Below are positions 1 to 4,636 of a DNA stretch of 21,995 nucleotides, in pieces (position 1 is the first letter of the stretch; every line of letters begins with the position of its first letter). The stretch is from Candidatus Uhrbacteria bacterium (lineage in GTDB: Bacteria; Patescibacteriota; Patescibacteriia; UBA9934; GWF2-40-263). The stretch lies in the NCBI GenBank assembly GCA_016208545.1, contig JACQXU010000001.1, forward strand, positions 21,993-43,987, written 5' to 3'. The notes beneath the pieces were generated by a model, which was not told the origin of the DNA, searched no databases, and saw only the letters and a list, made by a program, of their open reading frames with translations. Made by a program: the position numbers and the translations under genes.

Positions 1-891
1 GCCAGGTTCAACTCTATTTCCAAATGGAACAACACTCACTCCTTCAACATATTTATTCGTGAGAGCATCAAGCGCGCTTTCTTGGTCAGAATAAAATTGA
101 AACGTGAGTCGGCCAATATTTGCGCTCGATTGATACCAGTCGTCAAACGGTACAAGAGTGTATGAACGAATCGAACCATTTTTGTCTTTTGTGAATTCCA
201 CAAATTGGAATGGCCCGCTTCCGATTGGCTGTAAATTTAATGAGGCAAGCGGAGCATTTTGCGGCAAAACATTAGTCCACAAACTAGACGGAAGAATTCC
301 GACCGTTAAGTTTTGCAAAAATGACGCCGAAGGTTTTTCAAGCACAAAAGAAACAACCCGATCACTTTCCTGAACAATCGAAACATTTTTAAACTCGCCG
401 TAAAGCGGACTGCGATATGCCGGATTTTGAATAGCATTGATTGTGAAAAGAATATCGCGTGCTAGAACAGGATCGCCATTATGAAATCGCGCATTTTCGC
501 GAATGGTCGCTGTCACAACCGTTCCTTCTTCGTTTACCTTCACTGTTTCTGCCAGATCGGAAATCAATCCTTCCCCTGTTTTCCATTTCATTAAGCCGGA
601 ATAAATAAGCGCAACCAAATCTTTATCAACATCATTTGTTGTTGCGTAAAGAGGATTGATGAGTTGAGGTTCACCAACAAGCGCTTCAATGTATTCTCCG
701 CCGCGAGTTGGCATTTCAACGCGATTTATAAACAAGTACAAACCAATAAGCGAAGCAACAGAAAGAAAAATCAAAAGGCCGGAAGTCTGAATCACGCGCT
801 GTTCTGTTTTTGAAAGTACGCTCGAAATTTGTTTCCATTGTCTGAAACTCGGGAATCGGTGAGGTTTTGATACTGAAATTACCTGACGCAT
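1..891 (-). CDS. Peptide/oligopeptide ABC transporter substrate-binding protein (SBP_bac_5), C-terminus off window
   Basis: Reading leftward from ATG at 889-891 the frame stays open for 297 codons to the window edge. The N-terminus (about 35 residues) is hydrophilic and basic, followed by one hydrophobic segment (about residues 37-55, with SGLLIFLSVASLIGLYLF) that acts as an uncleaved anchor or signal. The extracytoplasmic part reads like family-5 solute-binding proteins: GGEYIEALVGEPQLINPLYA, then DLVALIYSGLMKW, then FHNGDPVLARDILFTINAI, then IGSGPFQFVEF, all hallmarks of the OppA/DppA fold. It should bind peptides or similar solutes outside the cell and deliver them to an ABC permease, which is not in the window. 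It lies 55 bp downstream of secG on the same strand and is probably co-transcribed. No good Shine-Dalgarno precedes the start. Family call is firm; substrate is unknown. Confidence 0.9.
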   Translation of the reverse strand, partial: MRQVISVSKPHRFPSFRQWKQISSVLSKTEQRVIQTSGLLIFLSVASLIGLYLFINRVEMPTRGGEYIEALVGEPQLINPLYATTNDVDKDLVALIYSGLMKWKTGEGLISDLAETVKVNEEGTVVTATIRENARFHNGDPVLARDILFTINAIQNPAYRSPLYGEFKNVSIVQESDRVVSFVLEKPSASFLQNLTVGILPSSLWTNVLPQNAPLASLNLQPIGSGPFQFVEFTKDKNGSIRSYTLVPFDDWYQSSANIGRLTFQFYSDQESALDALTNKYVEGVSVVPFGNRVEPG

Positions 892-899
892 TGTCAGGT
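881..899 (-). promoter_or_regulatory. Inverted repeat enclosing the start codon of the solute-binding protein gene
   Basis: Two perfect 7-base arms (ACCTGAC and GTCAGGT) flank a 5-base loop GCATT. On the coding (minus) strand the start ATG sits at the loop and its edge, so the mRNA start codon would be presented in a small hairpin. It may tune translation of the second gene of the secG transcript, or it may be chance. Confidence 0.4.
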
Positions 900-946
900 C
901 TTTTGTTGTATTAAAAGAAGATCGTTTAATGAAAGGAAACAGATAA

Positions 947-1168
947 TTACACTAGTGCGTTTGCGAGAGCAACACCAAAAAATAAAATTGCAAGAAGTAT
1001 TGTAATTTGAAATAATTTTTTTTCCACTCCGCGTTTTGTGCGGTACACATTTCCGCCTCCGCCGAATGCGGCGCCAATTCCAGTTCCGCGAGCTTGAAGA
1101 AGAATCGCGGCTGAAAGCAAAACAACCAAGACAATTTGCGCAATGTTGAGAATTGTTTCGATATTCAT
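947..1168 (-). CDS. secG: Preprotein translocase subunit SecG
   Basis: The 73-residue protein has the SecG plan: an N-terminal membrane segment (about residues 5-23, ILNIAQIVLVVLLSAAILLQ), a short Gly-rich stretch (RGTGIGAAFGGGGNVYRTKRG, split by the conserved GTGIGAAFG/GG core), and a second membrane segment (about 53-70, ITILLAILFFGVALANAL). The ILLQ...GTGIGAAFGGG pattern is typical of the family, and length is normal. SecG is the small accessory subunit of the SecYEG channel and helps the SecA-driven export cycle. A strong promoter lies so close that the transcript would begin about 3 bases before the ATG. The peptide-binding protein gene follows downstream. Two other minus-strand frames in this stretch are shadows. 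Confidence 0.95.
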   Translation of the reverse strand: MNIETILNIAQIVLVVLLSAAILLQARGTGIGAAFGGGGNVYRTKRGVEKKLFQITILLAILFFGVALANALV

Positions 1169-1177
1169 AACGAAAGA

Positions 1178-1206
1178 ATAGTAACAAAAACACCGCCATT
1201 CGTCAA
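1178..1206 (-). promoter_or_regulatory. Sigma-70-type promoter of secG, giving a near-leaderless mRNA
   Basis: On the minus strand TTGACG (1201-1206) and TACTAT (1178-1183) are separated by exactly 17 bases. The expected start point, 7 bases after the -10 box, is about 1171, only 3 bases before the ATG (1168), so no ribosome binding site can be present. Confidence 0.75.
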
Positions 1207-1313
1207 CGGGAGAGCTTTCTTTTCATTCCTTTTCCAGACATTTTCATTTTAGGCCGTTTCTTTTTTTCTCTTCGTTTTGTTTTTTCTTCAATTTTTTTGC
1301 TTTCATGTTCCAT
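1203..1313 (-). CDS. Small highly basic protein, 36 aa, hypothetical
   Basis: An open frame between the two divergent genes reads MEHESKKIEEKTKRREK and continues KKRPKMKMSGKGMKRKLSR before TGA. It is extremely Lys/Arg-rich, starting acidic-basic mixed and ending strongly basic. AAGGG lies 6 bases before the ATG and could serve as a ribosome binding site. Its stop codon overlaps the -35 box of secG on the same strand. A short basic protein of this type could bind nucleic acid or be ribosome-associated, but the A-rich DNA also makes a chance ORF plausible. I do not recognise the family. Confidence is low to moderate. Confidence 0.35.
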   Translation of the reverse strand: MEHESKKIEEKTKRREKKKRPKMKMSGKGMKRKLSR

Positions 1314-1317
1314 ATCA

Positions 1318-1357
1318 TTCCCTTACCCCTTACCCACTCTCTCCCTTACTCCCTTTC
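1318..1357. repeat. Pyrimidine-rich degenerate 7-8 bp tandem repeat
   Basis: The top strand repeats variants of CCCTTAC/TCCCTTAC (TTCCCTTACCCCTTACCC, then TCTCCCTTACTCCCTTTC). The word CCCTTACTCCCTTTC recurs in reverse orientation at about 9763-9777 in front of another gene. It is one of several short-period repeats between genes in the window. Confidence 0.55.
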
Positions 1358-1358
1358 A

Positions 1359-1367
1359 TGATACTAT
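1359..1367 (+). promoter_or_regulatory. Extended -10 promoter of the DsbA-like gene
   Basis: TG-A-TACTAT at 1359-1367 matches the extended -10 pattern TGnTAtaaT. The predicted start point (7 bases after the hexamer) is 1374, the A of the ATG, so the mRNA would be leaderless. No -35 box is visible at the usual distance, as expected for extended -10 promoters. Confidence 0.6.
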
Positions 1368-1373
1368 ATACTC

Positions 1374-2090
1374 ATGTTAACAGATTTCGAAATTCACAAA
1401 AAGAGAAATTGGGTTGCGACTATAGCCACGCTCATCGTGATTGTTTTGCTTTCATGGTTTGTTTGGCGCGTGCTTTCGTACGCAAACCAGATCCGAAAAG
1501 GAGAAATAGATCCGTCAACTTTTGATTTTAGCGAGAATTCTATGTCGAGTTTGCGGCTTGCGGCAATTCCGATTTCAGATCAACCAGCGAACATTGTCTC
1601 AGATGATGACGCATCGCTTGGAAGAAAAGACGCTCCAATCACGATTGTTGAATTTGCGGATTTTCAATGTCCGTATTCGCGTGAGGCGAGTTTTACAATG
1701 CGCGAGCTGGCGCTTAAATATCCAGAAAAAATCAATTATATCTATCGCGATTTTCCTTTATCAGAAGTTCATCCTCTGGCACAAAAAGCGGCAGAAGCCA
1801 GTGAATGCGCGGCCGATCAAGGAAAATTTTGGGAATATCACGATAAGCTTTTTCAGAATCAATCTGATTTGTCGCAAGAGCGTTTTTACCAATTCGCGGC
1901 AGAATTGAACCTCAACACTTCTTTTTTCCGTTCGTGTTTGGATTCTGGAACATACAAAAAAGAAGTTGAAACTGATTATCAAGAGGGACTTCAAGCTGGA
2001 GTGCGCGGAACGCCGACCTTTTTTATCAACGGAAATAGAATTCAAGGCGCGATACCGAAGGATATTTTTGAGAAGATTATTGGAGAGTAG
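1374..2090 (+). CDS. Membrane-anchored DsbA-like thioredoxin-fold protein (CPYS active site)
   Basis: The 238-residue protein has a short cytoplasmic head, one membrane segment (about residues 13-33) and an extracytoplasmic DsbA-type domain from about residue 80. The strand before the active site reads APITIVEFADFQCPYSRE, with C99-P-Y-S102, and the cis-proline loop is GTPTFFINGNRI (P214). The helical insert and overall length fit the DSBA/Thioredoxin_4 family. This family makes or rearranges disulfides in exported proteins; here the second active-site cysteine is serine, so the protein is a monothiol at that site unless C145 or C188 takes the resolving role. Cys-rich exported proteins encoded nearby (2242 and 15361) are plausible clients. 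The start is fixed by the promoter at 1359. A clear family call; the exact redox role is open. Confidence 0.88.
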   Translation: MLTDFEIHKKRNWVATIATLIVIVLLSWFVWRVLSYANQIRKGEIDPSTFDFSENSMSSLRLAAIPISDQPANIVSDDDASLGRKDAPITIVEFADFQCPYSREASFTMRELALKYPEKINYIYRDFPLSEVHPLAQKAAEASECAADQGKFWEYHDKLFQNQSDLSQERFYQFAAELNLNTSFFRSCLDSGTYKKEVETDYQEGLQAGVRGTPTFFINGNRIQGAIPKDIFEKIIGE

Positions 2091-2109
2091 TTGTCGAAGA
2101 GATCAATTT

Positions 2110-2222
2110 GCAAATCAAATGACTAATTTCAAATGATTAATGATAAATGAATGACAAATGTCTAATGTCCAATTTAGACATTTAATCATTTAACATTTAT
2201 TTGACATTTGTCATTAGACATT
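2110..2222. repeat. A+T-rich degenerate heptad repeats folded into nested inverted repeats
   Basis: The whole gap between two genes is built from variants of AAATGAT, AAATGTC and TAATGTC. A perfect 13-base inverted repeat (AATGACAAATGTC at 2150-2162, complement at 2203-2215) encloses a smaller one (AATGTC 2164-2169, GACATT 2177-2182). The transcript could fold into a long hairpin ending about 25 bases before the next ATG. TTGACA at 2201-2206 could be a -35 box for the downstream gene, but no convincing -10 follows. Confidence 0.6.
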
Positions 2223-2241
2223 CGACTCTCTTTAAAGAATT

Positions 2242-3582
2242 ATGCCAAAACTATCAAAAAAATTATTTCCTTTTTTGGCAATACTAGTTTTGTTTTTGTC
2301 TCCGGTTGCTGTTTTAGCGCAGACGACAAAGCCGGATACGTGTTCGTGTTTTTGTAAAACTGAAAAGGGCGCTGTTCAGATTTCTGAAGATAAAGTAACG
2401 TCTGATAAATGTGAATCGCTTTGCGAAAAAAGCGGTTCAGATTTTCTTTCGTGCGCAAAGTCAGCGCGGCAATATCCTGGAAATAATGCTCTTTGTTTTT
2501 CTGCCGCGGACTGCGCGAAAGTAAAAGGCAAACTGGCTGAAAATCAAGCTCCAGAATGTCCAGCTGGAATGACATATTGTTTTCCTGAATCACAAAAAGT
2601 TGAAGCTAGATTGAATGTGAAAATTGGGGACTTGGAAACTGTTGGAGATTTGGGAACTTATGTTGATGTTTTATATCGTTGGATGCTTGGTGCCGCCGCA
2701 GTTATCGCTGTTGTCTTCATAATGATCGGCGGTTTGCAGTGGGTTTTGTCAGCCGGAGGCGCGTCGAGTGTAGCAACTGCAAAGAGTCGAATAAAAAATG
2801 GAATCGTTGGATTGTTACTTCTTATTTCCGTCTCGCTTATTTTGCAAACTGTAAATCCTCAACTTTTGAAATTACAGCTTCCAAAACCGTCTTTACTGCG
2901 GCAAATTATTCTTTCGGATAGTTCGTGTGAGAATTTAATTAAAGAAGGATATGAAATTGAAACAGAAAAAAACGCGAAACTAGTATGTGGAACAACAGCT
3001 GTTATTCTAAAAGATCCGTCTGGAAATCAAGTTGCGGATGGGCTTACATGTCAATATACAAAATGTGCTAACACAGCATATGCGTGCGTCGGAGGTGCAG
3101 ATCCACAATGTGTATTTTGCGGTACGGTGTCAGATGGAAATCCGTCGAGCGCAGCGAAACCTTCTCCTGGAATTTGTTCACAGCTGCAAACGATGGTTTA
3201 TGCAAAAAATGTGACAAGCGGGAAGCAGGCTCTTTTGTATGGAAATTATTGTTCGTTCGCAAACGGCGGATTCGTAGGAACTCAAGGACCAGGATATTCA
3301 ATAGGTGTTGGTGGAGTTCAAACTTCTTCAGACGTCAGTATTTCACATGACTCGTGTTTCCAATCCATAGTTGAATGTCCAAAAGTTGTTGATTGTGAAT
3401 CTTATGACGATATTTTAGCTCACTATTATAATAATGGACAATATTTTTACGATAATTTATATAATTTTAATAAAACATATTTTGGAGTACTTTGTAGTTC
3501 AGATCCTTGTGGTGTTACTGGTAAGCCAGGTATTAAATCTTGTCATTGGGATGGAGATAAAGACTGCGATAATGTTAAGTAG
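2242..3582 (+). CDS. Cys-rich secreted membrane protein with T4SS-pilin-like core
   Basis: The 446-residue protein starts with a clear signal peptide (residues 1-26, cleavage near AVLA-QT). A Cys-rich segment follows (C34, C36, C38, C57, C61, C71, C85, C91, C106, C113), then two membrane segments at about 145-168 and 187-205 joined by a Gly/Ser/basic loop (SAGGASSVATAKSRIKNG). That double-helix core, with VLYRWMLGAAAV and IKNGIVGLLLLISVSLI, resembles the VirB2/TrbC-like type IV secretion pilin domain often seen in Patescibacteria. A second Cys-rich region fills residues 229-442. Disulfides are likely, and the DsbA-like protein is encoded just upstream. The last 80 or so codons become strikingly A+T-rich, unlike the front. 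The pilin-like call is from memory of the family pattern; the job of the Cys-rich flanks is unknown. Confidence 0.7.
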   Translation: MPKLSKKLFPFLAILVLFLSPVAVLAQTTKPDTCSCFCKTEKGAVQISEDKVTSDKCESLCEKSGSDFLSCAKSARQYPGNNALCFSAADCAKVKGKLAENQAPECPAGMTYCFPESQKVEARLNVKIGDLETVGDLGTYVDVLYRWMLGAAAVIAVVFIMIGGLQWVLSAGGASSVATAKSRIKNGIVGLLLLISVSLILQTVNPQLLKLQLPKPSLLRQIILSDSSCENLIKEGYEIETEKNAKLVCGTTAVILKDPSGNQVADGLTCQYTKCANTAYACVGGADPQCVFCGTVSDGNPSSAAKPSPGICSQLQTMVYAKNVTSGKQALLYGNYCSFANGGFVGTQGPGYSIGVGGVQTSSDVSISHDSCFQSIVECPKVVDCESYDDILAHYYNNGQYFYDNLYNFNKTYFGVLCSSDPCGVTGKPGIKSCHWDGDKDCDNVK

Positions 3583-3610
3583 CCCACTCATAGATTTTTT
3601 TGCTGAAATA

Positions 3611-3619
3611 TGATATAAT
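3611..3619 (+). promoter_or_regulatory. Extended -10 promoter of the AbiEii-type cassette
   Basis: TG-A-TATAAT is a perfect extended -10 element. The predicted start point is about 3626, three bases before the ATG at 3629, so the cassette mRNA is near-leaderless. No -35 box is evident. Confidence 0.7.
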
Positions 3620-3628
3620 AAACCTCAT

Positions 3629-3835
3629 ATGAATAATTGGTCGGTTGATATTAGACAGCTAAAAAAGCACAAAAAAAAGTATACCATCTGGCATTTGGAA
3701 CAGATGGTAAATTTTGGATTGGGGAAGGAAAAGATAAATAAAAGACAGTTAATAAAAAATTGGTCAAAATTAGATTTGGATGTTAAAAAGAAAAAATATT
3801 TGTCTTTTCTTTTATGGCCGACAAAACAATCCTAA
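3629..3835 (+). CDS. 68-aa protein upstream of AbiEii-type toxin, probable antitoxin partner
   Basis: This small protein (MNNWSVDIRQLKKHKKKY at the N-terminus, then IWHLEQMVNFGLG) is basic with Trp at residues 4, 21, 45 and 63. It shows no signal peptide and no recognisable DNA-binding motif. Its 3' end overlaps the nucleotidyltransferase gene by 22 bp, so the two are translationally linked and made together. Position, size and overlap suggest it neutralises or assists the toxin-like partner. It is far shorter than AbiEi, the usual antitoxin of AbiEii (around 200 residues with a winged helix), so this would be a different, minimal partner. The gene is A+T-rich compared with uvrA. The antitoxin role is inferred only from context. 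Confidence 0.65.
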   Translation: MNNWSVDIRQLKKHKKKYTIWHLEQMVNFGLGKEKINKRQLIKNWSKLDLDVKKKKYLSFLLWPTKQS

Positions 3836-4479
3836 GCAAGAATCAAAAGAAATTATTGGATATTATTAGTGGTGATAAAACAATTTGTTCCAATTTTTAC
3901 TTAACAGGCGGCACTGCTTTGGCTGAATTTTATTTACGACATCGATATTCAGAAGATTTGGATTTTTTTTCGGAAAAAGAATTCAATCCGCAAGTCGTGT
4001 CGGTTTTTTGGAAAAAAATGCAAAAAAAGGCCGGAATTAAAAAAATTGATTTTCAACAATCGTTCAATCGGAATTTATTTTTTTTACATCTCGCAGACGG
4101 CGATATTGTAAAGACAGAATTTACTTTTTTCCCATTTCCTCGGATAGAGAAAAAAAAGAAAATTGGGCAGTTATCAATTGACAGTTTGTTGGATATCGCT
4201 GTGAACAAATTATTTACAATTTATCAGAAACCGCGCTCGCGCGATTTTATTGATTTATTTTTGATTTTGAAAGAAGAAAAATGGGAGACAACGGATTTAA
4301 TTAAAAAAGTCAAAATAAAATTTGATTGGCATATTGACCCGTTGCAACTAGGTGTTCAGTTCTTTCAGGCAAAAGAAGTTAAAGACTATCCCAGGATGAT
4401 TTATAAAATTAAACCGAGCGAGTGGCAGGATTTTTTTATGATTGAGGCCGGGAAATTTAAAAATAATATTTTAGAGTAG
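3814..4479 (+). CDS. AbiEii/AbiGii-type nucleotidyltransferase (toxin-like)
   Basis: All landmarks of the AbiEii/MenT-type nucleotidyltransferase fold are visible in 221 residues: the GGT motif (YLTGGTALAEF, G32-G33-T34), the metal-binding acidic pair (RYSEDLDFF, D48 and D50), a third acidic strand (VKTEFTFF, E102), and the later basic/acidic motifs (DIAVNKLFTIY with K132; RSRDFIDLF with R143, D144, D147). Known family toxins modify tRNA or other RNA ends and cause growth arrest or abort phage infection. The start at 3814 lies inside the upstream small gene and lacks a ribosome site, consistent with coupling. A+T-rich composition and a transposon-like repeat 5 bp beyond the stop suggest the cassette was acquired. 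The catalytic residues look intact. Confidence 0.85.
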   Translation: MADKTILSKNQKKLLDIISGDKTICSNFYLTGGTALAEFYLRHRYSEDLDFFSEKEFNPQVVSVFWKKMQKKAGIKKIDFQQSFNRNLFFLHLADGDIVKTEFTFFPFPRIEKKKKIGQLSIDSLLDIAVNKLFTIYQKPRSRDFIDLFLILKEEKWETTDLIKKVKIKFDWHIDPLQLGVQFFQAKEVKDYPRMIYKIKPSEWQDFFMIEAGKFKNNILE

Positions 4480-4484
4480 GCAGG

Positions 4485-4570
4485 TATGGACATCACATTA
4501 TGACTCCAAAACTGCGCATCTTGCTCATTTTTCATCTTTCTAAGTGCGGTTTCACAATATGAAGTCCATA
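4485..4570. mobile_element. 86-bp TA-flanked inverted-repeat (MITE-like) element
   Basis: The left end TATGGACATCACATTATGA matches the reverse complement of the right end (TATGGACTTCATATTGTGA) at 16 of 19 positions. Both ends begin with TA, as expected for elements that insert at and duplicate TA. The terminal sequence closely matches the ends of the longer element at 7886-8068, so they belong to one family. It carries no gene. It sits between the toxin cassette and the uvrA promoter. Confidence 0.6.
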
Positions 4571-4572
4571 AC

Positions 4573-4601
4573 TTGAACATTTTTTAATATAGTGTTAGAC
4601 T
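4573..4601 (+). promoter_or_regulatory. Probable uvrA promoter
   Basis: TTGAAC (4573-4578) and TAGACT (4596-4601) are spaced by 17 bases. The expected start point is about 4608, giving a 29-base leader without a Shine-Dalgarno. No LexA-type operator is obvious. Confidence 0.45.
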
Positions 4602-4632
4602 GCGGGACGCTATTGTACTTATCCCGCTTTTT
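4602..4632 (+). terminator. Terminator-like hairpin just before uvrA
   Basis: GCGGGA (4602-4607) pairs with TCCCGC (4622-4627) across a 14-base loop and is followed by TTTTT. It would stop transcripts arriving from the toxin cassette. The predicted uvrA transcript starts at 4608, just after the 5' arm, and would escape it. Confidence 0.5.
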
Positions 4633-4636
4633 CATT

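Noticed and set aside
894..1199. Longer minus-strand ORF overlapping secG in another frame
   Set aside because: The secG frame has the family motifs; this one has no recognisable domain and arises from the same DNA.
4592..4636. Upstream in-frame ATG that would lengthen UvrA by 15 residues
   Set aside because: It overlaps the probable promoter and hairpin, and MSDYISIRGARVHNL is the normal UvrA start.
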